Source: Anaerocolumna sp. (GTDB lineage: Bacteria; Bacillota; Clostridia; Lachnospirales; Lachnospiraceae). From it: a stretch of DNA of 64,000 nucleotides. The stretch spans positions 1 through 64,000 of the forward strand of contig JARBTX010000010.1 in NCBI GenBank assembly GCA_029239975.1, written 5' to 3'. The translations under genes and the position numbers were made by a program. Shown piece after piece: positions 1 to 8,631 of this stretch. The stretch's first letter is position 1. Each line of letters starts with the position of its first letter. The notes beneath the pieces were generated by a model. The model was given only the letters and a program-made list of their open reading frames with translations, searched no databases and was not told the DNA's origin.

Positions 1-811
1 GATATGCCTTCATAAGATTAATTCTGGTTAAAAATTCAGTTGCAGAATAAACACCTTTTAGGTTCTCACCCTTTATATTCATAAAGTTAGGAAGACCTGC
101 ACCAGATCCAATAAATACAGCTTCATAACCATAATCTTCAAATAACTCATTTATTGAAATTGTTTTCCCAATCACCATATTTGTTTGAATATCAACTCCC
201 AGTTCTTTTAAGGAATCAATTTCTTTTTGTACAATTGTTTTAGGAAGTCTAAATTCAGGAATTCCATAGACCAAAACTCCACCTGCAAGATGAAGAGCTT
301 CAAAAACGGTAACTTCATACCCTTCTTTAGCAAGTGTTCCCGCGCATGCTAAACCAGATGGGCCAGAACCAATTACTGCTACTTTATGACCATTTGGTTC
401 TGGTCTAACTTGTTTTTCCTTCACATTTGCATTATGATAATCTGCAACAAATCGTTCCATTCTCCCAATTGCTACTGCTTCCCCTTTTATCCCACGAACG
501 CATTTTGATTCACATTGAGATTCTTGTGGACAAACTCTGCCACATACAGCTGGTAATGAACTAGCACGAGTGATAACCTGATACGCAGCTTCAAAATCAC
601 CATTTGCTACTTCTGTAATAAAATCAGGAATATCAATTTGTACAGGACATCCTGTAATACATGGTTTATGTTTACAAGTTAAGCAACGTTTTGCTTCATC
701 CATTGCTTGTTCTTTTGTATACCCTAGAGTAACTTCAAGAAAATTTTTATTTCTAATTTCTGCTTCTTGTACAGGCATTTCATTTTTTTTTAGTGACATA
801 TTTGCAGCCAT
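1..811 (-). CDS. nfnB: NfnB-like NADPH-binding subunit (GltD/GltA-family flavoprotein), 3' part beyond window
   Basis: Partial gene: the start lies at 811 behind a GGAGGTACAA ribosome binding site, and the frame runs open off the left edge. About 270 residues are visible of a family usually near 460. My translation begins MAANMSLKKNEMPVQE. It carries an N-terminal iron-sulfur cysteine cluster (CLTCKHKPCITGCP, then CGRVCPQESQCESKC) and a dinucleotide-binding fold with AVIGSGPSGLACAG. This is the organisation of the glutamate-synthase small-subunit family. Because the gene follows a PyrK/NfnA-like flavoprotein by 53 bases, I infer the large subunit of the NADH-dependent reduced ferredoxin:NADP+ oxidoreductase, a cytoplasmic electron-bifurcating transhydrogenase. 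A sulfide dehydrogenase or a stand-alone GltA is the alternative. Confidence 0.82.
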   Translation of the reverse strand, partial: MAANMSLKKNEMPVQEAEIRNKNFLEVTLGYTKEQAMDEAKRCLTCKHKPCITGCPVQIDIPDFITEVANGDFEAAYQVITRASSLPAVCGRVCPQESQCESKCVRGIKGEAVAIGRMERFVADYHNANVKEKQVRPEPNGHKVAVIGSGPSGLACAGTLAKEGYEVTVFEALHLAGGVLVYGIPEFRLPKTIVQKEIDSLKELGVDIQTNMVIGKTISINELFEDYGYEAVFIGSGAGLPNFMNIKGENLKGVYSATEFLTRINLMKAY

Positions 812-864
812 TTGTACCTCCATTTCTTTGTTACATAGACGTAATTTAATATAAGTGTTAAAGA

Positions 865-1698
865 TTATGCATTGAAAAGATTGCAGACTTTTTCATGTGC
901 TTCTCTCTCAAATGGTTTGTACATTGCAGAACGGGCAATGGCTTCATCAAAATCTATTTCATGTCCATCAAATTCTGGACCATCCACACAAGCAAATTTT
1001 GTTTTACCACCAACAGTTAGCCTGCAACCACCACACATTCCAGTACCATCTATCATAATTGGATTCATACTTGCAACCGTCTTAATACCGTATTCCTTCG
1101 TAAGTTTACTTACGAATTTCATCATAATAAGTGGTCCGATCGTAATAACCTCATCGTATTGTTCTCCACTATCAATTAATGCCTTAAGAGCATCTGTAAC
1201 AAGCCCTTTTTCTCCGCAACTTCCATCATCAGACATTAATACAAATTTACTGCTATTATTCTTGAATTCCTGTTCTAGAATAACAAGGTCCTTGTTACGA
1301 AAACCAACGATTGCATGTACTTCACTACCTTGTTCATGAAACTTTTTCACAACAGGGTATGCTATTGCACATCCAACTCCACCACCAACAACAGCAACTT
1401 TCTTTTTATCCTTTGTATTCGTAGCTCTACCAAGAGGTCCTACAAAGTCATGAAGACAATCGCCTTCTTCCATATGGTTTAAAGCTTCTGTAGTTGCACC
1501 AACTATTTGAAATATGATAGTTATGGTACCTTTTTCGCGGTCGAAATCCGCAATTGTAAGTGGAATTCTCTCACCACATTCATCTGTTCGTAATATGATA
1601 AATTGACCAGGCATAGCTTTTTTTGCAATGATTGGTGCATCTATCTCCATTAAAGTAACCGTAGGGTTTAATATTTTCTTTTTTATGATCTGATACAT
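865..1698 (-). CDS. nfnA: NfnA-like FAD/[2Fe-2S] flavoprotein (PyrK/SudB family)
   Basis: 277 residues, the usual size for the dihydroorotate dehydrogenase electron-transfer (PyrK)-like family. An N-terminal FAD-binding barrel (about 1-95) is followed by an NAD-binding fold starting VAVVGGGVGCAIAYP (about 100) and a C-terminal [2Fe-2S] motif, GTGMCGGCRLTVGG...FACVDGPEF (about 218-243). In Clostridium kluyveri this type of protein is the small subunit of NfnAB, which couples NADH and reduced ferredoxin to NADP+ reduction. No pyrD lies nearby, and the next gene encodes the matching large subunit, so the Nfn role is favoured over pyrimidine synthesis. The start has a GAGGTG site six bases upstream. 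A terminator-like hairpin lies directly upstream of the ribosome binding site. Confidence 0.82.
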   Translation of the reverse strand: MYQIIKKKILNPTVTLMEIDAPIIAKKAMPGQFIILRTDECGERIPLTIADFDREKGTITIIFQIVGATTEALNHMEEGDCLHDFVGPLGRATNTKDKKKVAVVGGGVGCAIAYPVVKKFHEQGSEVHAIVGFRNKDLVILEQEFKNNSSKFVLMSDDGSCGEKGLVTDALKALIDSGEQYDEVITIGPLIMMKFVSKLTKEYGIKTVASMNPIMIDGTGMCGGCRLTVGGKTKFACVDGPEFDGHEIDFDEAIARSAMYKPFEREAHEKVCNLFNA

Positions 1699-1711
1699 AA
1701 TTCACCTCATT

Positions 1712-1740
1712 AAAAAAACTGCGGTTTTGGGCCGCAGCCT
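1712..1740 (-). terminator. rho-independent terminator after alcohol dehydrogenase, or leader hairpin of nfnAB
   Basis: CTGCGG / CCGCAG stem with a seven-base loop (1719-1737). On the minus strand it is followed by seven T. It follows the alcohol dehydrogenase stop by about 70 bases and ends only a dozen bases before the nfnA start. It therefore either terminates the dehydrogenase transcript or sits in the nfn leader. Confidence 0.75.
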
Positions 1741-1748
1741 TTTACTTT

Positions 1749-1776
1749 TTTATATAGAAAACCATTTTTATGTTAA
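1749..1776 (-). promoter_or_regulatory. possible promoter for nfnAB
   Basis: Read on the minus strand, TTAACA (1776-1771), a 16-base spacer, then TATAAA (1754-1749). Transcription from it would start about 1742, at the foot of the hairpin that precedes nfnA. This is a match to sigma-A consensus only. Confidence 0.4.
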
Positions 1777-1808
1777 TTGTATAATGCTATCTTATTATAT
1801 TTACGAAC

Positions 1809-2984
1809 TTAGAAGTTAACTTCTGTATCGAAGTAACAGCAATATAATAATTTTTCCATTTCCTTAGGAGTAATAGCTCTTGGATTAGAACCTGTACATG
1901 CATCACCTACTGCAAGTTCAGATACTTTAGGAAGTTTTTCAAGGAATTCTGCTTCATCTATAATTCCACCTTCATAATCTTTGATGCAGGAAGGAATATC
2001 AAGAGCTCTATTTAATTCATTAATGTGAGCGATTAGTGCATCTGCTGAAGGTGTTAATCCTAGGAATGCAGCAATCTCAGCATATCTTTTAGCAGCAGTT
2101 TCATCTTTTGCGTTATATTTTATAACTTTAGGAAGATACATTGCGTTGGCACAACCATGAACTATATGTCCACCTGTATAAGCTGCACCAGTTTTATGTG
2201 CCATAGAATGTACTATACCAAGTAATGCGTTAGAGAACGCCATACCTGCAAGACATTGTGCATTATGCATCTTAGCACGTGCATCCATATCACCTTTATA
2301 AGATTTTACTAAGTTTTCACTTACCATTTTAATTGAATGAAGTGCAAGTGGATCAGTATAATCACTGTTCAATGTAGAAACATAAGCCTCTACTGCATGA
2401 GTCATAGCATCCATACCAGTATGTGCTGTAAGTTTTGCTGGCATTGTTTCAGCTAAATCTGGATCTACAATTGCAATATCAGGGGTTATATTAAAATCAG
2501 CTAACGGATATTTGATACCTTTTGCATAATCTGTAATTACTGAAAATGCAGTAACTTCAGTTGCTGTTCCTGAAGTAGATGGAATCGCACAGAATTTAGC
2601 TTTTGTACGAAGAGTAGGGAAATTAAATGGAATACATAGATCTTCAAAAGTTGTTTCTGGATATTCATAGAAAGCCCACATAGCTTTTGCAGCATCAATA
2701 GGTGATCCACCACCGATGGAAACAATCCAATCAGGTTGGAACTTAGTCATTGCTTCTGCACCTTTCATAACGGTTTCAACAGATGGATCTGGCTCTACAC
2801 CTTCAAATAATTCAACTTCCATTCCTGCTTCTTTTAGGTAGCTTACAACTTTATCTAAGAAACCAAAACGTTTCATACTTCCGCCGCCAACAACCACGAT
2901 TGCTTTTGAACCTTTTAATGTTTTTAATGCTTCTAATGATCCTTTACCATGATAAAGGTCTCTTGGTACTGTAAATCTTGACAT
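1809..2984 (-). CDS. iron-containing alcohol dehydrogenase
   Basis: 391 residues, normal for group III iron-dependent alcohol dehydrogenases. It shows the NAD(P)-binding IVVVGGGSMKRFG and SIGGGSPIDAAKAMW motifs (about 30-105). The metal-binding region has GMDAMTHAVEAY (Asp and His ligands, about 190-202) and HSMAHKTGAAYTGGHIVHGCANA (two His ligands, about 258-281). It probably reduces acetaldehyde, butyraldehyde or a related aldehyde using NAD(P)H in the cytoplasm during fermentation; the substrate cannot be told from sequence. The start has an AAGGAGG site. It is monocistronic, bounded by a terminator hairpin and by a 520-base upstream gap. The nearby NfnAB could supply NADPH (inference). 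Confidence 0.9.
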   Translation of the reverse strand: MSRFTVPRDLYHGKGSLEALKTLKGSKAIVVVGGGSMKRFGFLDKVVSYLKEAGMEVELFEGVEPDPSVETVMKGAEAMTKFQPDWIVSIGGGSPIDAAKAMWAFYEYPETTFEDLCIPFNFPTLRTKAKFCAIPSTSGTATEVTAFSVITDYAKGIKYPLADFNITPDIAIVDPDLAETMPAKLTAHTGMDAMTHAVEAYVSTLNSDYTDPLALHSIKMVSENLVKSYKGDMDARAKMHNAQCLAGMAFSNALLGIVHSMAHKTGAAYTGGHIVHGCANAMYLPKVIKYNAKDETAAKRYAEIAAFLGLTPSADALIAHINELNRALDIPSCIKDYEGGIIDEAEFLEKLPKVSELAVGDACTGSNPRAITPKEMEKLLYCCYFDTEVNF

Positions 2985-3441
2985 TACATAATCCTCCTTA
3001 TGATTAAACTTTATCTCACTATTTTTTATGTAGCCACAATTTGTGGAATCTCATTACTTTAACTACTTCTATCTGATATTGAAGTATCCATGTAGTTTTC
3101 TTGGATTGTTTATATTTTAACAATCAAGACTAACATTGTGAAATGCAAAAAAGTTTTATCCATATTCCAATATCGATATATGTCAGAATATAGATTATTT
3201 TTAACATAATAAATATATTTATTATTCATTTTATACCAAATAGTTTAAATCCGAAACATAAAATAACATTTTGAAAAGTCATCTTGCTTTTTATATTATT
3301 ACACGAGATAAATTTATGTTAATTTAATGTGAAATTATTGACAATATATTATAAAATTATATAGCAAATTTAGATTAAACTGATTTGATTATGCCAAAAT
3401 GGAATAGCGTTATTCCATTTTTAGTATAACTGCTAATAAAG
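2985..3441. other. AT-rich upstream region of the alcohol dehydrogenase with a perfect inverted repeat
   Basis: No gene seen. The stretch must hold the alcohol dehydrogenase promoter. At 3396-3421 there is a perfect inverted repeat with 11-base arms, AAAATGGAATA and TATTCCATTTT, and a GCGT centre. It lacks a clear T tract beyond the arm, so it may be an operator or a weak terminator. Confidence 0.5.
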
Positions 3442-3498
3442 AAATCGTATGTCATGTTCTTTCCTTAACAAAGGAATTAAATGCGACATACGATTTTT
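3442..3498 (-). terminator. terminator downstream of lysR-type gene
   Basis: Arms AAATCGTATGTC (3442-3453) and GACATACGATTT (3485-3496) form a 12-base stem. A smaller TTCCTT/AAGGAA stem nests inside. It lies just after the regulator stop codon at 3505 and continues with an AT-rich tail. Confidence 0.8.
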
Positions 3499-3504
3499 AT
3501 TACA

Positions 3505-4443
3505 TTATTTATAATCATGAAATGATACCTGATTTTTTGCTTCTGATAGTTTATTAATAAATTCTCTGTCTAGTGAAGTAAACTTATAATCATTGGGATA
3601 AATAAACACATCTTTATATCTATTCCCTGAAACTTCACATTTACGTTGGACCAACTGATATCTCTTTAACCATTTTTCTGGAATTGGAGAGACCCACATA
3701 TATGTAGTAGGAATTGTAGTAAGTAAATCATATTGGCTACAACGGTCATATACATAAATACGCTTATCGGAATCCGTATTTTTATTAACTTTGATGTTGC
3801 CACTATGCATAAAATATGGAATTGTTGTATCTCCATGGGTTATCTCAATATAATCTTTTAGGTCTGTTTGCTCCACGTTCTCTTTCTGCGCTAAAGGGTG
3901 TTTCGCCGCCATAAGTACTAAGTAATCATATTCCCATATAGTTTCAAACTTAAGTCTTTTTTCTGTCAGATAATCCTGTATATAATTTTCATATTCTAAT
4001 TGGTAGCGTATAATCCCAAGATTAAATGGTCCATCTAATATATTAGTAATCACTTGTTTAGAATTCGTTTCCTGTATGTTAACATTTAAACCCTTATTGT
4101 TATCTAATTCGGATAAAAAACTGGTAATAGCATCAGCGATGTAGCTTCCTCTAGGAATTGATATATTGAAATTTTGTGTATTTTTACTATCCATATCGGA
4201 AAGAGATTCCATCTTTTCAATTTGAATCAGAATATTTCTAGCATAAGATAAAAATTCCTTGCCTTTTTGAGTCGTTTTTACACCTTTTGAAGTTCTTTCA
4301 AATATTGCATATCCTAATGAATCTTCAAGTTCTTTTATTGCTTTACTTAAGCTTGGCTGCCCCATATAGAGATTTTCTGCTGCCTGTGATATAGAACATG
4401 TCCGATCAACTTCAATGGCATATTTAAAATGTAGTGTATTCAA
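3505..4443 (-). CDS. LysR-family transcriptional regulator
   Basis: 312 residues, typical for the family. An N-terminal winged helix (about 1-65, ...ISQAAENLYMGQPSLSKAIKELEDSLGYAIFER...) is followed by a linker helix and a two-lobed effector-binding domain (about 90-300). The start is a TTG codon supported by GGAGG eight bases upstream; I found no better ATG. It is transcribed away from the YvyF-like gene and ends 520 bases before the alcohol dehydrogenase, which it may or may not control. No effector can be named. Confidence 0.88.
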   Translation of the reverse strand: MNTLHFKYAIEVDRTCSISQAAENLYMGQPSLSKAIKELEDSLGYAIFERTSKGVKTTQKGKEFLSYARNILIQIEKMESLSDMDSKNTQNFNISIPRGSYIADAITSFLSELDNNKGLNVNIQETNSKQVITNILDGPFNLGIIRYQLEYENYIQDYLTEKRLKFETIWEYDYLVLMAAKHPLAQKENVEQTDLKDYIEITHGDTTIPYFMHSGNIKVNKNTDSDKRIYVYDRCSQYDLLTTIPTTYMWVSPIPEKWLKRYQLVQRKCEVSGNRYKDVFIYPNDYKFTSLDREFINKLSEAKNQVSFHDYK

Positions 4444-4817
4444 TGTGAGTCCTCCAAGTACGTTTTCCTTTAAATTACCTTTCTCTTATTGTTACAAACA
4501 AATGAAACAAAAAGATAGAAAATAAGTTTAAATTAATCTTAATTATACCTTTCTGATATGATTTTATCAATAAATATCAAAAGAATATTAGCTTTATATT
4601 TAGAATAAATGTAAAAAGTAAGGAATAGTTGATATTATGATTGATTTTTTAATAAAAAATGATAAAATAAGTTGTAAAACTATAAAACGACAATTTTGTA
4701 ACAAACATCGGAGCTTATAATAAAAATGATATACATCTTAATAAACTCTTATGATGTGTAAAACCGCAACTAACTGTTACATAAGATGACTAGCTTTTCA
4801 TAGAAAGGAAATTTTTT
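4444..4817. other. divergent intergenic region, lysR / yvyF-like
   Basis: A 374-base AT-rich gap between divergent genes that must hold both promoters. A TTATAAT (about 4715) could be the -10 of the zinc-ribbon gene. I saw no strong hairpin or repeat. Confidence 0.4.
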
Positions 4818-5234
4818 ATGGATACAATAAATTGTAAAATTTGTGGCAAACTATTTTATTATCAAACTGGTGCACCTATCTGTACTAAGTGTACAAGTAT
4901 ATTAGATGAAAAATTTGAAAGAGTAAAGGAATACCTATACGAAAATCCAGGAGCTACCATGCAACAAGTCTCAGATGTAAATGATGTATCTGTACAGCAG
5001 ATTAGAAAATGGGTAAGGGAAGAACGTTTGGAATTCACTGCAGACTCCATCATCGGTGTTGACTGTGAAATTTGCGGTACCCTTATAAAAACAGGACGCT
5101 TTTGCAAAAACTGTAAAGATAATTTAGCTATGAAATTAGGAAAAGCTTTTAACAAACCTATTCCTGAAGAAGTTAAAAATGAATTACGTGAACAGCAAAG
5201 TGCTAAAAAATTTCTTGATAATCGTTTAAAATAG
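4818..5234 (+). CDS. yvyF: YvyF-like zinc-ribbon/HTH protein (flagellar-operon protein family)
   Basis: 138 residues. Two CxxC zinc-ribbon knuckles sit near the N-terminus (CKICG and CTKC, about 7-27). A helix-turn-helix-like segment follows (ATMQQVSDVNDVSVQQIRKWVREERL, about 48-73), then a second zinc ribbon (CEICG...CKNC, about 86-103). This pattern matches the small protein found in the late flagellar operon of Bacillus and clostridia (YvyF/TIGR03826). Here it stands alone, with AGAAAGGAAA before the ATG and its own terminator, and no flagellar genes are in the window. Function is uncertain; regulation or chaperoning of flagellar components is a guess from its usual context. Confidence 0.7.
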   Translation: MDTINCKICGKLFYYQTGAPICTKCTSILDEKFERVKEYLYENPGATMQQVSDVNDVSVQQIRKWVREERLEFTADSIIGVDCEICGTLIKTGRFCKNCKDNLAMKLGKAFNKPIPEEVKNELREQQSAKKFLDNRLK

Positions 5235-5307
5235 TACATATTGCATTTTATATTTTATCTATAATTATTTACATATAGATTATTAGATTACTATTATTAA
5301 TAATACA

Positions 5308-5346
5308 AATAATAGCGTTTGACACAAAATGCCAAACGCTATTATT
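5308..5346. terminator. strong terminator hairpin between convergent genes
   Basis: Fourteen-base arms AATAATAGCGTTTG (5308-5321) and CAAACGCTATTATT (5333-5346), loop of 11. It lies after the plus-strand yvyF-like gene and also downstream of the minus-strand GH31 gene, so it may serve both. Confidence 0.85.
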
Positions 5347-5490
5347 TACTTTGTATTAATGATTTACTAATATTATAATCTTTCTATTATAAGTTATCGA
5401 CATAACCAATATTATTAAAGTACTACTTGTAATGGATTATTTTATTAGTGTCTTTGAATCTAATGAATGATTAATAGCTTAGTCTAATAC

Positions 5491-7461
5491 CTACTCAAAT
5501 ATTGTAATATAAGCACTGCCTTTCTTGATAAAGGCAACAAACTGATTCATTTCTGCATGCATACTAATAAAGTATTCTCCACTATACTCCTTTTTCTCGT
5601 TTACATCAATCCATTCACCTTTTGGAAGATATACCTTTTTCTCTTTCACTCCCTGATCTACAATTGGTGCAAATAGAATATCATCACCAAACATATATTG
5701 ACCACCTAGAGTATAGCATATTTCATCTTGTGGATAATCGAAAAACATCGGTCTCATGACAGGTGTTCCTGTTCTAGAAGCCACTTCCATATGCTCATGT
5801 ATATAAGGACGAAGTCTTTCGCGTAGTTTAAGGAGTCCACTTAAGATATTATATACTTCTTCTCCGAAGCTCCAGATCTCATTATCCCCACCTCTTGGTT
5901 CCTTAACTCCTGGATTTCGTTCTACTTGGTTTTTCGTTCTATTTCTAGCACCATGCAGCCTAGTAACAGGACAAAATACACCAAATTGAAACCACCGAAC
6001 TATTAATTCCTTAAAATACTCACTTTCAGTATCTGCCCCCCAGAATCCACCAATATCACTATTCCACCATGGGATTCCGCACATGGCCATATTTAATCCA
6101 GTTTTTACACTCATACGAAGAGCTTCAAAAGTAGATGGGATATCACCAGACCATACCAATGATCCATATCGTTGACTTCCAATCCATGCAGCTCTGACTA
6201 AGGAAATAATTTCTGTTTCTCCTATTCCTTTTAATCCTTCATAAAATAGCTGTGCATAGTGGTATGGATATATTAATCCCACTTCATCACCATTCCCTTT
6301 ATAAAAACGTAGGTTATCAAAATTTGCTGGAACTACTTCTGGCTCTGCCTCATCTAGCCAGTAATTCTTTATACCATTTGTATAGTAGTTATCATATATC
6401 TTTGACCATACAAATTCTCTGGTGTCTGGATTACTAGGATCAATATAAGTTTGCGGACCATGAAAGTTAAATATACCAAATTTTCCATTCTCAGTTTTTA
6501 TTAACATATTATTTTTATCCATATAATCATAATTCTCGCTAGCAGGATTGATAGTAGGCCAAATTGATACAATTGGCTTAATTCCCATGGTTTCTAATTC
6601 TTGACACATTGCTTTCGGATCGGGCCAATATTTTGTATCTAGTTTCCACTCACCTTGTTCCGTCCAATGAAAATAGTCAATAACAATTGCTGCTATTGGA
6701 AGGTTGCGCTTTTTGTACTCTCTTGCAACAGAAAGTAACTCTTCCCTATCTTCATATCTTAATTTACTTTGCCAAAAACCGGACGCCCATTTTGGAAATA
6801 TTGGTGCATGCCCTGTTAAATCAGCATATTTTCCCATAACATCTCTAGGATTTTCTCCCGCAATCATAAGATAATCGATTTGCTTTGTTAAGTTAGCTTC
6901 CCAAAGAGTATGATTACTAGCGAGTTCACAGCGACCAATCGCTGGGTTATTCCATAAGAAACCGTATCCTTTCGAGGAATATACGAAAGGTATAGAAGAT
7001 TTTGTATTAATATGTATTAATCTGCTTGTGGATCCTTTTAAATCAAAGCAGTCATTTTGCTCTTGGCCCAATCCATAAAAATGTTCATTTTCATATGCTT
7101 CAAAAATTACCGTAGCACGGTACCTATCACTATCCTTTATTTGATAATCTCTAAATTTCCATTGAAAAGCAACTTCAGAGCGCTCGGCTAAAAGTTCATT
7201 CCCGTTTTTATAATAAACTACTTTCCCAGTCGAATATATTTGAGCAGATAAAATACCATTTGTAATCATTGCTTTGTCATTTTCTATGTTAATAACAACT
7301 TTTGTTTCCAGTTGTGGTAGAAGGTTCCAAGATTCGTCAGATACCTTATCATTGGGAGTAGAAATAAACCTTAGACAATCTTTACCCCATGGCTCTATCA
7401 CACCCTTTTCACCGTCTCTTTGAAAGATTAATTTGTTTCCTTCAACTTTAAATTCACCCAT
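5491..7461 (-). CDS. GH31 alpha-glycosidase (alpha-xylosidase/alpha-glucosidase-like)
   Basis: 656 residues without a signal peptide, so cytoplasmic. An N-terminal beta-sandwich (about 1-215) precedes a GH31 barrel. The nucleophile Asp is in NYWLDEAEPE (about 370) and the acid/base Asp in LVWSGDIPST (about 437). Other family marks are FPKWASGFWQSKLRY, MCGIPWWNSDIGGFWG and CPVTRLHGAR. The short N-terminal part and WQSKLRY resemble the alpha-xylosidase side of the family, but specificity is not proven. It is divergent from an AraC regulator 150 bases away, which probably controls it. The start has GGAGGACTGGTA. It likely trims imported alpha-linked oligosaccharides. Confidence 0.9.
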   Translation of the reverse strand: MGEFKVEGNKLIFQRDGEKGVIEPWGKDCLRFISTPNDKVSDESWNLLPQLETKVVINIENDKAMITNGILSAQIYSTGKVVYYKNGNELLAERSEVAFQWKFRDYQIKDSDRYRATVIFEAYENEHFYGLGQEQNDCFDLKGSTSRLIHINTKSSIPFVYSSKGYGFLWNNPAIGRCELASNHTLWEANLTKQIDYLMIAGENPRDVMGKYADLTGHAPIFPKWASGFWQSKLRYEDREELLSVAREYKKRNLPIAAIVIDYFHWTEQGEWKLDTKYWPDPKAMCQELETMGIKPIVSIWPTINPASENYDYMDKNNMLIKTENGKFGIFNFHGPQTYIDPSNPDTREFVWSKIYDNYYTNGIKNYWLDEAEPEVVPANFDNLRFYKGNGDEVGLIYPYHYAQLFYEGLKGIGETEIISLVRAAWIGSQRYGSLVWSGDIPSTFEALRMSVKTGLNMAMCGIPWWNSDIGGFWGADTESEYFKELIVRWFQFGVFCPVTRLHGARNRTKNQVERNPGVKEPRGGDNEIWSFGEEVYNILSGLLKLRERLRPYIHEHMEVASRTGTPVMRPMFFDYPQDEICYTLGGQYMFGDDILFAPIVDQGVKEKKVYLPKGEWIDVNEKKEYSGEYFISMHAEMNQFVAFIKKGSAYITIFE

Positions 7462-7614
7462 TACCAGTCCTCCTAATCAACAAATTCATATCATAATTCA
7501 CAATACATCTCTACTTGCATTTTATTTCTATAATTATATAATACTATTATAAATATCTATTTTCTGTATCTATTATATTTAAAAATTGCACTATTATATG
7601 ATTGGAGTCTGTAT

Positions 7615-8472
7615 ATGAATACATATGATTTAAAAGAACCTGTTGACCACGGTACAAAAGAATTTCCAATTAAAATCTACCATGCTACCAGATTATTTGC
7701 CTCCTATCATTGGCATGAGGAATGTGAATTTATATATATAAAATCAGGAAGTGCATTTATCCGTATTGGTATAGAAAATCTCGAACTTAAGGAAGGTCAA
7801 TGTGCTTTTGTGAAACCAAATACTCTTCATTCTATATCTTCAGAAGACAAGGATTGCTTAGATTTTTATGCAGTAGTATTCCATCCTTCCTTTTTATTTT
7901 CTAACATAGATATATGCAACAGGTATCTGTCTCCTAAATATAATATAAACAATTGTTTTTCTCCAATTGAAAAAGAAAATTATGTAATTGAGACAATTAA
8001 GCTCATATGCAATACTTATGAAGAAAAACCTTTTGCGTATGAGCTTAAGATAAAATCCAATTTATATATAATCTTTTCTTATATCTTTGAAGCTGGATTA
8101 TTCAATACGAATACTATCACAGAAAATACAACGTCAATAATAAAACTTGAAAACGTAATCCAATATATTCACAAGAATTATAATACTAATATTACAGTAG
8201 ATGAACTGGCTCGTGTATCCGGATACAGTATTTCACATTTTACCTATTTCTTTAAAGAAATAACCGGAAGAACACCTATTGAATACATTAATCTTCATAG
8301 GATATATATTGCTTGTGATTTCTTAAAGAAAACCAATCTAAATGTACTGGAAATATCATTGGAATGTGGATTTGAGAATGTTGGTTATTTTATTAAAACA
8401 TTTAAAAGATATATAGGTTATACCCCCTATAAATACAAATTGAGATATTTTTCAAAAGAAAGATCTAATTAA
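7615..8472 (+). CDS. AraC-family transcriptional regulator with cupin sensor domain
   Basis: 285 residues. An N-terminal cupin-like sugar-sensing domain (about 10-135; FASYHWHEECEFIYIKSG) is followed by two C-terminal helix-turn-helix motifs (about 180-280; ITVDELARVSGYSISHFTYFFKEITGRTPIEYINLHRI and VLEISLECGFENVGYFIKTFKRYIGYTPYKY). This is a one-component activator type common beside clostridial glycosidases. It is divergently arranged with the GH31 gene, sharing a 150-base promoter region, so it most likely responds to that enzyme's substrate or product. The start is preceded by TTGGAG. Confidence 0.88.
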   Translation: MNTYDLKEPVDHGTKEFPIKIYHATRLFASYHWHEECEFIYIKSGSAFIRIGIENLELKEGQCAFVKPNTLHSISSEDKDCLDFYAVVFHPSFLFSNIDICNRYLSPKYNINNCFSPIEKENYVIETIKLICNTYEEKPFAYELKIKSNLYIIFSYIFEAGLFNTNTITENTTSIIKLENVIQYIHKNYNTNITVDELARVSGYSISHFTYFFKEITGRTPIEYINLHRIYIACDFLKKTNLNVLEISLECGFENVGYFIKTFKRYIGYTPYKYKLRYFSKERSN

Positions 8473-8507
8473 GAATTTATAATTGTATTATGGTTGCAGT
8501 AAAAAAA

Positions 8508-8530
8508 CTGGGAGTATTCATTACTCCCAG
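8508..8530 (-). terminator. terminator between convergent araC and pgmB
   Basis: Nine-base stem CTGGGAGTA/TACTCCCAG with a five-base loop. On the minus strand it is followed by seven T, so it ends the beta-phosphoglucomutase transcript. The plus side lacks a T run. Confidence 0.85.
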
Positions 8531-8631
8531 CTAACGCCTTTATATTCCATTTTTTAATATTCACAATATTTGATTATAAAGAAAGGACTACGCTAATCTA
8601 TTAAAAGAGAGTGATTTCTCTGCCTCATCAA

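Noticed and set aside
872-1339. Plus-strand 155-codon frame antisense to nfnA
   Set aside because: Lies inside the flavoprotein gene and has no ribosome binding site or recognisable domain.
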